NCBI GenBank assembly: GCA_017646665.1
Contig: JAGCMB010000059.1
Span: 1-46,634, forward strand
Origin: Bacteroidaceae bacterium
GTDB lineage: Bacteria; Bacteroidota; Bacteroidia; Bacteroidales; Bacteroidaceae
Direction of reading: 5' to 3'
Length of the DNA: 46,634 nt
Position numbers and translations under genes: made by a program. The number at the start of each line of letters is the position of its first letter. The first letter of the stretch is position 1. Positions 16,029 to 24,196 of the stretch are shown here, piece after piece. The notes under the pieces were generated by a model. The model was not told where the DNA came from. It searched no databases and was given only the letters and a program-made list of their open reading frames with translations.

Positions 16029-19000
16029 ATGAAACGAACAGCCATAATACTTTTACTGCTCACTGCACTGCTGCAAGGCACCCTTGCACAGACTGCCGGC
16101 AATGGCGAGGTGCCACGCAACAGCCTCGACAACATCATCATACGCAGTGCCATCAAACAAAGTCTCTTCCCCGAAGAGCGCGTCTATCTGCACTTCGACA
16201 ATACCGCCTACTATCTTGGCGAGAGCATCTGGTTCAAGGCATACGTCACAAGTGGTGTCAACGACGAGCCAACAACAATGAGCCGTGTGTTATATGTAGA
16301 GCTTGTATCACCCGAGGGTTATGTTGTAAAGACCAACAAATACAGGATTGCGAATGACGGCAGCTGTCACGGCTCATTCGAGCTGACACCGCTATTGCTG
16401 TCGGGATATTACGAGGTGCGCGCATACACACGTTACATGCTCAACCGCGGCAAGGATGCCGTCTTCAGCCGTGTATTCCCAATCTTCGACAAAGTGAATG
16501 CCGACAATTGGGATTTCAAGAACATGCTCGACCGCCGCAGAGGATTCCTTGTTGACATTGAAGAGAACGACAGCCTAACCGGCCTCGACCGCAAAGTGGA
16601 ATGGGTGAACAGCGAACTGCCACCGTGCGACCTGCACTTTTATCCCGAGAGCGGACACCTTGTCAACGGCATTGAAAGCACTGTTGCATACGAAGTATTC
16701 GGCAACGACGGCATAAACAGTGAACAGAGTATCACCATCACTGCCGACGGCAAGCCGTTGCTCACCGCCACCCCAGAGCACTTGGGGAAAGGAACATTCA
16801 CCATCACCCCACACAAAGATATAAAGTACAGGGCTATACTCAAACAGGGCAAAAAGGAGAAGAAGTTCGACCTACCCGATGTCGAGGACAAGGGCGCTAC
16901 AATCAATGTTATTGAGAACAATGGCACATACTACATAACCACCCGCAACAACCTTGACAGAGCAACGGAGATGGGTTGCGCTGTTATGCGCCGTGGCAAA
17001 GTATACTTCTACGAGCGTTTCCACTCGACCGACACCTGCATGCTCTTTGCAATAGACAGCAAAACACTTCGCGAGGGAGTAAACCGCGTGGTACTCTTTG
17101 TAAACGACAACATTCCGCTTGCCGAGCGCCAGTTCTTTGTCACACACACCGAGCCGCAGGAAAGCGACAATGCAACAGCCAGACTGCTTGTGACAAGCGA
17201 CGGCGAGGAGATTGAGAATTTGAACATTGCACCGCACGGCAGGATAACACTCGACATTGAGCGTGAAGACGGCAAACCCATCATCAGCGGTACATTCTCG
17301 TTATCGGTAAGCGATGCCAACTACCGCCAAGAAACATCATACACCTACAACCTCTATACATATATGCTACTTGGCTCCGAGCTCAAAGGCTATATCCCCG
17401 ACGCTGCACGTTACTTTGACACAGGGAACAAAAACCGCGCGCGCGAACTCGACCTTGTTATGCTCACCCATGGATGGACATCATACGACTGGAGCAAGCT
17501 CTGCTGCCGCGATGCCAAACTGGAGCAACCCATTGAGCGTGGTATTATAATAAAAGGACGCTTTGTAAAGAAACGCCCAGACAAGCGCTTTGGCAAGCTC
17601 GACAAGATTATTGTCACCAACAAGCCCGGAGCGAACATCAAATTCGACATAACATACAACGACAGTCTGCTCACGAAATACAACTTCAGCACCGATGCCA
17701 ACGGAGAGTTCCGCATACAGACACGCGACTTTACAGGCAAGCGCGTGGCAAGGCTCATCGGCCCTCGCACCTCATACGACAGCCACGACAGCATCTTCGC
17801 TTTTGCACTCGACCGTTACTTCTCGCCCGCTATGCGCCTCTACCACTACTGGGAGCGCAACACCGGTATGCCAACCACTCAGGAGCACCTTACTGCCGAG
17901 AGGGACAGCATCATCAAGGTGCGCCCGTTCGAGTACCTCATCTCGCAGGTGGAGGTTGCGTCGAAGAAAAAACGCGAAGCCAACTACCGCCCGCCACGCA
18001 GCGAGATGCGCCTCGACTTCCTCGACGAGTGGGAGTATGCTCAGGATGTCACCTACCTTTGCAACGAGAAATCGGCCTACTATGGTGGCAATGAGTGGCA
18101 ATATGATTTCACCGGCACCGGCGACTTCAACAACTATGCCCCCACAGCAACCATTGAAGGTGCCGAGACTCTTTCAACACTGGACCGTGCCGTCATGGCA
18201 GGCGGTGGAATATACAACAACTCATTCAACGGATTCAAGCGTGAAATGGGCAGCGGATTCCGCGCCGATAATGACGGCCGTTACAGCATAAACGACCCGG
18301 CGTTCCACAACACACTCACCGCAGCCGACATTCTGCGCAGTGCATTCTGGCGCCACAACCTCAACTGGTGCTACTGGATACAGTCCATGGTAGTTGACGG
18401 TAAATATAGCCCAATGAATACACCACTCCCCGACTATGAGTATATCAAAGGCATTGACAAACGCAAGATGATGAACTTCAAGGAGATTGTCATCCGCTCC
18501 GATGAGAACACCCGCAAGCAGTTCGGCGGCGGCAAGCGCATACTGCGGGCCCGTCACAAGAACAACGGCAACCTCGATTACACAGGCTATTACGAAGGAT
18601 TCTTTGGACAGATGGGCATAAGCGCAAGGAACGGCAACATTGATGATGCCCCCGATGCTGCCATACTCCACGACCGCATAAAATCATTATCGCACGATGC
18701 CATCCCCAACTACGTAGCCTGCTTCATCCCGAATACTGAAGAGGATGAACAGAAAGGACTTATACCCGAATATACCCAACGCGGCACCACACGCTACACA
18801 ATGGTATATGGATACACCGAAAGCAAGCAATTCTACTCGCCCGACTACAGCACCGTCAAACCCGACGCCACCACTGCCGACTACCGCCGCACACTGCTGT
18901 GGTCGCCAGATATCACAGCCAAAAACGGCAAACTACAGGTAGAACTATACAACAGCACTTCGGCAAAGAGGATTGCTGTTGACATCGAAGGTCGCTCAAA

Positions 19001-19946
19001 CGGCACATTCTACAGCAATAGCAACATTGCCACACGCGGTAGCGATAGTAATCACACAGGTAACGACGCCTTGACCATACATAAGACACCTGTTGTAGGC
19101 ATACACAACATCGACATCCTCGCCTTCTGTTTCAAGAAAACCGAGGAAGGCCGCAGTTTCTTCAAGCACCAAATGCACGATGAGGCATTCACCTGCTTCA
19201 ACGAAGCGTCGGCACTCGGCTATCCCGATGCCATATACAACAGCGCAGTATGTTATATGAACGGATACGGCGTAGAACCCGACACCATCGAGGGCTTCAG
19301 GCGATTCCGCCGTGCCGCCAACACCGGGCACGACCGGGCACTCTACAACCTTGCCACCTGTTACCTCTTGGGCATTGGCACAGCACAGAACGACAGCCTT
19401 GCATTTGTGTGCTACAACAAAGCCGGCCAAGCAGGATACCCCAAGGCACTCACCACCCTTGCCGACTTTTACCTCATAGGCCGCGGTACTGCGCAGGACA
19501 GCACAATGGCCTACGAATACTACTGTCGTGCAGCAGCACAGAACGAACCACGCGCACTATATATAGTAGGTGAGCAGATGACAAAGACAGACTCACTCAA
19601 ATTACTCAGCAAGCGACAACTGCGCAAGCAAAGTACCATCACCTACTACCAAAAAGCAGCCAAGCTTGGCAACACCGATGCACAGTACAGACTCGCGCAG
19701 TTCTATGAAGATGGCAACTATGTTAAGAAGAGCAAGAAGCAAGCCTTCAAATGGTACCTGCGCGCCGCCAACGGCGGCCACCCCGAGGCCGCAGAAAAGG
19801 TTGCCTATATGTACGAAAAAGGAAAAGGAACAAAACGGAACGACAAAAAAGCAGCAGCCTGGTACCGCGTAGCACTCGAACACGGCAGCCAAACAGCCAA
19901 AGAAAAGATTGATTGGTACAATATGTTCAGGTTCTTTAATGAATAG
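16029..19946 (+). CDS. giant secreted MG2-domain protein fused to Sel1 repeats
   Basis: A 1305-residue protein. The start at 16029 is chosen because it gives a clean signal peptide (MKRTAIILLLLTALLQGTLAQ) and follows the M56 gene; the open frame continues upstream into that gene without meaning. Residues about 30-140 form an alpha-2-macroglobulin MG2-type domain (ERVYLHFDNTAYYLGESIWFKAYV). The middle carries motifs common to large Bacteroidota surface proteins, such as LVMLTHGWTSYDW (about 475) and LLWSPDITAKNGKLQVELYNS (about 960). From about 1050 to the end there are six to seven Sel1-type helical repeats (AIYNSAVCYMNGYGVEPD, ALYNLATCYLLGIGTAQN, AQYRLAQFYEDGNY). The fusion of the two parts is unusual. 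Function is unknown; envelope scaffold or protease-bait roles are possible. Confidence 0.8.
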   Translation: MKRTAIILLLLTALLQGTLAQTAGNGEVPRNSLDNIIIRSAIKQSLFPEERVYLHFDNTAYYLGESIWFKAYVTSGVNDEPTTMSRVLYVELVSPEGYVVKTNKYRIANDGSCHGSFELTPLLLSGYYEVRAYTRYMLNRGKDAVFSRVFPIFDKVNADNWDFKNMLDRRRGFLVDIEENDSLTGLDRKVEWVNSELPPCDLHFYPESGHLVNGIESTVAYEVFGNDGINSEQSITITADGKPLLTATPEHLGKGTFTITPHKDIKYRAILKQGKKEKKFDLPDVEDKGATINVIENNGTYYITTRNNLDRATEMGCAVMRRGKVYFYERFHSTDTCMLFAIDSKTLREGVNRVVLFVNDNIPLAERQFFVTHTEPQESDNATARLLVTSDGEEIENLNIAPHGRITLDIEREDGKPIISGTFSLSVSDANYRQETSYTYNLYTYMLLGSELKGYIPDAARYFDTGNKNRARELDLVMLTHGWTSYDWSKLCCRDAKLEQPIERGIIIKGRFVKKRPDKRFGKLDKIIVTNKPGANIKFDITYNDSLLTKYNFSTDANGEFRIQTRDFTGKRVARLIGPRTSYDSHDSIFAFALDRYFSPAMRLYHYWERNTGMPTTQEHLTAERDSIIKVRPFEYLISQVEVASKKKREANYRPPRSEMRLDFLDEWEYAQDVTYLCNEKSAYYGGNEWQYDFTGTGDFNNYAPTATIEGAETLSTLDRAVMAGGGIYNNSFNGFKREMGSGFRADNDGRYSINDPAFHNTLTAADILRSAFWRHNLNWCYWIQSMVVDGKYSPMNTPLPDYEYIKGIDKRKMMNFKEIVIRSDENTRKQFGGGKRILRARHKNNGNLDYTGYYEGFFGQMGISARNGNIDDAPDAAILHDRIKSLSHDAIPNYVACFIPNTEEDEQKGLIPEYTQRGTTRYTMVYGYTESKQFYSPDYSTVKPDATTADYRRTLLWSPDITAKNGKLQVELYNSTSAKRIAVDIEGRSNGTFYSNSNIATRGSDSNHTGNDALTIHKTPVVGIHNIDILAFCFKKTEEGRSFFKHQMHDEAFTCFNEASALGYPDAIYNSAVCYMNGYGVEPDTIEGFRRFRRAANTGHDRALYNLATCYLLGIGTAQNDSLAFVCYNKAGQAGYPKALTTLADFYLIGRGTAQDSTMAYEYYCRAAAQNEPRALYIVGEQMTKTDSLKLLSKRQLRKQSTITYYQKAAKLGNTDAQYRLAQFYEDGNYVKKSKKQAFKWYLRAANGGHPEAAEKVAYMYEKGKGTKRNDKKAAAWYRVALEHGSQTAKEKIDWYNMFRFFNE

Positions 19947-20029
19947 CAATATAAATTTCAAAAGATAATTACTTATGAGGAAAATAGTGTATCTTTAAAA
20001 ATCACTAAAAAACATCACATTAACCAATT

Positions 20030-20791
20030 ATGAATAAACTAAAATTTATTGCATTATTGACAATCTTCTCTATGTCGTGTCTGAATTCATCGGCCCAGTT
20101 TGACTCCAAGGTTTTCGATGAGCAGGTGAAGTTGACCGAAGTCCGCAATAGGCGTAAACCCCGAGGTGTAAGCAGAGGCTTCAAGAAGCTGTATAAAAAG
20201 GAATATGGCTTGAGTAAGGTGCAGTTACCTTTCAACTCCTTTACAAGCATTTATCCGGAGTTTTACGATAGCTATTTCGGTTACCCTATTTTACTGCACA
20301 GAAATGACAATATAGGAACTATGAGCAACCCTATTGCTATGCTCTCTTCGGACGGCGATTGTATCGTCTACATTCCGGTTATGAGCCAGTATGCAGATGC
20401 TGATGCTTGGAGGATGCCAAACCTTAGGAAAAGAGTTGCCGTGGATGTCATATGCAACAGGGATGATATCAACTATTGGCAAGTTCGTGTTACCGAGGAC
20501 GAAATCAGCAGAATAATCAATGAGAATGTAACGGTGTACGACGGTGACTCATACACCGCACAATGTGGAGCCGATGCAATGTTGCTATGCAAATTCCCCT
20601 ACAGAGAAAAAATCTGCACTTATGGTAAGGGGGGATATATCTCCATTCACGAGGAGTTCTCCCATTACTATACACTTGATATTTACAAGGAGGGCCACAA
20701 GCCCATTAAAATGCATCTGTTTGTTAACGACAAGGGCTCTGACAAAATAGACAGCTACCTGTCGGATATATGTGGCTCTTTGAAGTTTTAG
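20030..20791 (+). CDS. secreted protein of unknown function
   Basis: A 253-residue protein with a signal peptide (LKFIALLTIFSMSCLNSSAQ). A cysteine lies inside the h-region, but no proper lipobox is obvious. The mature part begins with a basic stretch (EVRNRRKPRGVSRGFKKLYKKEYG). A mixed alpha/beta sequence follows with YPILLHRNDNIG, SDGDCIVYIPVMSQYADADAW and a C-terminal HYYTLDIYKEGHKPIKMHLFV. I recognise no family. It is preceded by a TATCTTTA promoter-like element at 19990 and followed by a strong hairpin terminator, so it is probably transcribed alone. Confidence 0.65.
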   Translation: MNKLKFIALLTIFSMSCLNSSAQFDSKVFDEQVKLTEVRNRRKPRGVSRGFKKLYKKEYGLSKVQLPFNSFTSIYPEFYDSYFGYPILLHRNDNIGTMSNPIAMLSSDGDCIVYIPVMSQYADADAWRMPNLRKRVAVDVICNRDDINYWQVRVTEDEISRIINENVTVYDGDSYTAQCGADAMLLCKFPYREKICTYGKGGYISIHEEFSHYYTLDIYKEGHKPIKMHLFVNDKGSDKIDSYLSDICGSLKF

Positions 20792-20818
20792 AGCGGTGGA
20801 CATATTATAACTGTTTTT

Positions 20819-20846
20819 AAAAAGGTTGTACGCGTACAACCTTTTT
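20819..20846 (+). terminator. hairpin terminator after the 253-residue protein gene
   Basis: AAAAAGGTTGTACG is followed directly by its complement CGTACAACCTTTTT and then further T residues, the classic intrinsic terminator pattern. Confidence 0.88.
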
Positions 20847-20965
20847 TTGTTGTTTATATTAAACAACAGTGATTCTTTATGTAACATTATTTTAACATTC
20901 CTGCAATGAACACTAAATTAAAATCCACGTTATTTGCAAATAGAATAACAAAAAGCAACGTATTT

Positions 20966-21943
20966 ATGAAAGCAATCAGATTCATTGCAGCAGCACTGCT
21001 GTTTTTTTCAAGCATCGGAACTTATGCGCAGGAAGTAGAAAACAAGCCACAGGGCAAAGCCATAGTACAGATATTCACAAACTTCCACAGCGGGTTCGGC
21101 GTGGTGAATGACAACCGTGGCTTTGAGCTCGACCGCAGTTATCTTGGTTATGAATACTCATTCGGCAAAGGAGTGAGCATAAAAGGCGTTATGGATATTG
21201 GACAATCAAGCGATGTCGACGACTATCAGCACATTGCCTACATAAAGAACGCACTCATCAATTGGAATATCGGACGCTTCACACTTACAGGAGGTATGAT
21301 TGTGACAACCCAGTTCAACTATCAAGAGAGATTCTGGGGTTACAGATACATATACAAATCATTCCAGGATGAATATAAGTTCGGAAGCAGCGCCGACCTG
21401 GGTATTTCAGCATCGTGCCGCATTACCAAATGGCTCGAAGCCGATGTTATCATAGCCAACGGCGAAGGATACAAGCTCATTCAGGTAGACAACGGCTTGC
21501 TCTATGGTGCCGGAGCCACCATCAAGCCATTCAAAGGAATGTCGATACGCCTATACGCTAGTTTCAACGAAGGTGTAGATGGAGCAAAGGACATTGTAAA
21601 CTATGCAATGTTCGCAGGCTACAAGAACAGATATATCTCGGCTGGTATCGAGTACAATATCATGCGTAATAACCGCCGCATTGACGGCCACCACCTCTAT
21701 GGATTTTCAATGTACGCATCGGGAACCGTAAACAGTTGGTTCGAATTGTATGCACGTGCCGATGGTCTTATGTCGAGCAACGACTGGAATAAGAACAACG
21801 ACGAGGTGGTCATCCTCACAGGAGCTCAATTCAAACTGGGTAAATATGTGAAGATAGCGCCGAATGTCAGAATGAGTATCCCAAGCGACAAGGAGCAAAA
21901 GAACAAATACTATGCCTACATCAGTTGCTACTTCGGGCTGTAA
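20966..21943 (+). CDS. outer-membrane porin-like beta-barrel
   Basis: A 325-residue protein. The start at 20966 gives a normal signal peptide (KAIRFIAAALLFFSSIGTYAQ); an in-frame ATG 60 bases earlier would add a polar extension. The mature protein consists of alternating beta strands with tight turns (IVQIFTNFHSGFGVVNDNRGFELDRSYLGYEY begins the barrel) and ends YAYISCYFGL, fitting a barrel of about 14-16 strands. FELDRSYLGY resembles the porin class used in Bacteroidota for small solutes. The gene is flanked by a terminator upstream and a convergent acetyltransferase gene 14 bases downstream. Substrate unknown. Confidence 0.65.
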   Translation: MKAIRFIAAALLFFSSIGTYAQEVENKPQGKAIVQIFTNFHSGFGVVNDNRGFELDRSYLGYEYSFGKGVSIKGVMDIGQSSDVDDYQHIAYIKNALINWNIGRFTLTGGMIVTTQFNYQERFWGYRYIYKSFQDEYKFGSSADLGISASCRITKWLEADVIIANGEGYKLIQVDNGLLYGAGATIKPFKGMSIRLYASFNEGVDGAKDIVNYAMFAGYKNRYISAGIEYNIMRNNRRIDGHHLYGFSMYASGTVNSWFELYARADGLMSSNDWNKNNDEVVILTGAQFKLGKYVKIAPNVRMSIPSDKEQKNKYYAYISCYFGL

Positions 21944-21957
21944 AAATCCTTACAATA

Positions 21958-22509
21958 CTACCGTTTCTTTGCCTGCAAATGCCACATATCGTGCCCGAGG
22001 AACGTTGTAGCATTCACACGCTCAAAGCCATGTGAATTATACAGAGCCTCGGCGCGAGGATTGGCAAAATCGACAATCAGCCCCACCCTTTCGTGTCCGG
22101 CAGCAAAAGCCCTGTCGCGTGCGGCCGAGAGCAACGCACTGCCCACACCGCGACCACGCCACTGCGGCATAACGGCAATCGAATCGACATAGAACTCACC
22201 GGCCGATGTTTCGTCCTCAACAGGTCGCACACAGCCGAACTTCGCAACCATAAGTTCATACAGCGGCTTACGCAGTTCATCGAGCCGTGCTCCATCGTAG
22301 CCGATTATGGCTCCTACAACAGAGCCTTCAACCTCGGCTACCAATGCATTACGGTAGCTATATTGCGACACCTCGCGCGCCGCAAGTTCGGCAAATATCG
22401 ATGCCAATGGATGCGTTTCGTCATAATGCAGTGCCATAAGCACCACCCTGCCCACAAGCGGTGCATCAGCAGCCACCGCCTCACGAACCTTTATACCAGT
22501 TTGTTCCAT
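21958..22509 (-). CDS. GNAT family N-acetyltransferase
   Basis: A 183-residue acetyltransferase. Acetyl-CoA binding motif A is clear (DSIAVMPQWRGRGVGSALL), and the later ALYNSHGFERV is the typical strand-helix end of the fold. The start at 22509 (MEQTGIKVREAV) is preferred, since residues upstream of it do not resemble the family and would run towards the neighbouring gene. It is the last gene of the glutamine synthetase cluster, 31 bases after a conserved unknown gene. Substrate unknown; GNAT enzymes act on amines of proteins, polyamines or antibiotics. Confidence 0.87.
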   Translation of the reverse strand: MEQTGIKVREAVAADAPLVGRVVLMALHYDETHPLASIFAELAAREVSQYSYRNALVAEVEGSVVGAIIGYDGARLDELRKPLYELMVAKFGCVRPVEDETSAGEFYVDSIAVMPQWRGRGVGSALLSAARDRAFAAGHERVGLIVDFANPRAEALYNSHGFERVNATTFLGHDMWHLQAKKR

Positions 22510-22540
22510 AAAAATCTGATTGCTCAAACAACACTGTCCC

Positions 22541-23155
22541 TCACTCCAGCAAAGGCAGTATCTCTTTTTCAAAAATATCCTTTGCAATTATGCGATAATG
22601 CGGTGCGTAGTGTTCATTATAAAGCCGACTGTGGTGCACTGCGTAGTGCCCTGTTGCGAGCATCTCCTTTATCGCTGCGGCATCGGCATCGTAATTCGGC
22701 AATGGGAGTTCCATTGCAGCAATGATGCCTTCTATCTGTTCCCATTCTTTTGCCCATACTTCAACCTCGCTCGGTTGCACAACATGCACGCTACGCAAGA
22801 ATGCCGAAAGGAGTGCGTCCAGTTGCACCCTGCCACTTGCAATGGCGGCAAGTGACACGCGGTAATAGTTGCCGTTGCAGCCTGTAGGTTCGTACATTGG
22901 CACGTCCAACCGCTCTACCCTCGCAAGCTCGCCATTCAACCACGCCGCAGCCTGCGCGCTGTCGGACACAGCGTGCCCCGGCCCGAAATTGTCCTGAAAA
23001 AAACTCTTGTATATATCCTGCAAGGTAGATTGGGGATAATCAGCAACCATCCGCTCAACAGCCACACGGACTTTGTCCGCATCAAAGCACTTTGTCTGCG
23101 CCTGAGCGTAGACAAAGGCTATAAGTAACAGAAATGTATATACTATGCGTTGCAT
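22541..23155 (-). CDS. conserved secreted protein of unknown function
   Basis: A 204-residue protein with a signal peptide (RIVYTFLLLIAFVYAQAQ). The mature part has conserved-looking stretches SFFQDNFGPGHAVSD, YEPTGCNGNYYRVSL and HHSRLYNEHYAPHYRII, the last rich in His and Tyr. I recall similar unnamed proteins in Bacteroidota but no assigned function. The ATG overlaps the stop of the DUF362 gene (TGATG), so the two are translationally coupled and likely act together. A GTG one codon earlier is also possible. Confidence 0.7.
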   Translation of the reverse strand: MQRIVYTFLLLIAFVYAQAQTKCFDADKVRVAVERMVADYPQSTLQDIYKSFFQDNFGPGHAVSDSAQAAAWLNGELARVERLDVPMYEPTGCNGNYYRVSLAAIASGRVQLDALLSAFLRSVHVVQPSEVEVWAKEWEQIEGIIAAMELPLPNYDADAAAIKEMLATGHYAVHHSRLYNEHYAPHYRIIAKDIFEKEILPLLE

Positions 23156-24159
23156 CACTTGTCAATACTGCGCAGTTCATACTCCCTTGAGCCAAGGCCA
23201 ATGGCAGCAGAGTGTTCAAGAATGTGGATGCCGTGACGTGAATTTATTCGCTCAATGAGAGCCGCAGCGTCATCGCCCTCGCTCGAAGGATAGTTGAACA
23301 CAAGGTCGACACAAGCCTGGTCGAGAGCCACTGGGTCAAGCGACGCAAGAATACCTACATCCTTCATTTCGGGGTCGGCAGGATGAGCATTGCAATCGCA
23401 ATCGACCGAGAGATTGTTCATCACGTTTATATATATCATACGTCCCTCGAAGTAGTCGTGCACCGACTGTGCAGCAGCAGCCATAGCCTCAATGAACTTG
23501 TCCTGCTCGGCAGTATGTTTCCATATCAGTTCCTTCTCGGCAATAGCACCGGCAGAATGGATATAAGCCTTGCCGTTTGCCGAAGCAATGCCTATTGACT
23601 GGTTCTTTAACACACCACCGAAACCGCCCATAGCGTGCCCCTTGAAGTGTGCAAGATTTACAACCCAATCATAGTTGAGCAGGTTGGCACCCACGATGTT
23701 GTACTTTATGTGGGTTGTATCCTTCACCGGGATAATTGTCTCGGCAGTGCCGTCAAGCAGGTCAATTGGAGCAATGGCTGTGAAACCGTGCTCCTCAAAG
23801 ACCTTCAGGTGGCTCTCTGTTTCATAACGCGGACCGGTGTATGCGGTGTTACACTCCACAATGGTGCCGTTTACCTTGTTTACCAAATCCTTTATGAGCG
23901 AAGGCTGCAGAAAGTTGTTGCCACCCGGCTCACCTGTTGAAATTTTCACAGCCACCTTTCCGTTTGGGACAACACCAAGCGCATCGTACACCCTCACAAG
24001 CCCTTCGGGCGAGATATCCTTTGTCATATAAACGACAGGCTTTTCAGCCATAGCCTCAACAGATTGAGCTGTCACGTTTTTATTCTCTGCTTTATTGCCA
24101 CACGCAGCAAACGATGTAGTCATCAGTAATGCCACAACATAAATCAAGTGTCTTTTCAT
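23155..24159 (-). CDS. DUF362 domain lipoprotein
   Basis: A 334-residue protein whose N terminus has a lipoprotein signal (LLMTTSFAAC, lipobox Cys about residue 19). The body matches DUF362: GKVAVKISTGEPGGNNFLQP, WVVNLAHFKGHAMGGFGGVLKN, then GILASLDPVALDQACVDLV. Many DUF362 proteins also carry 4Fe-4S ferredoxin motifs. Here only a short Cys pair (VDCDCNAHP) is seen, so the protein has the core domain alone. It is anchored in the periplasmic face or outer membrane. It lies 37 bases after glutamine synthetase and is coupled to the next gene. The enzymatic role of DUF362 is not established. An alternative ATG lies at 24165. Confidence 0.85.
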   Translation of the reverse strand: MKRHLIYVVALLMTTSFAACGNKAENKNVTAQSVEAMAEKPVVYMTKDISPEGLVRVYDALGVVPNGKVAVKISTGEPGGNNFLQPSLIKDLVNKVNGTIVECNTAYTGPRYETESHLKVFEEHGFTAIAPIDLLDGTAETIIPVKDTTHIKYNIVGANLLNYDWVVNLAHFKGHAMGGFGGVLKNQSIGIASANGKAYIHSAGAIAEKELIWKHTAEQDKFIEAMAAAAQSVHDYFEGRMIYINVMNNLSVDCDCNAHPADPEMKDVGILASLDPVALDQACVDLVFNYPSSEGDDAAALIERINSRHGIHILEHSAAIGLGSREYELRSIDK

Positions 24160-24196
24160 AGTCATATTCTTTTGTCATTCAAACAATCGAGAAACA

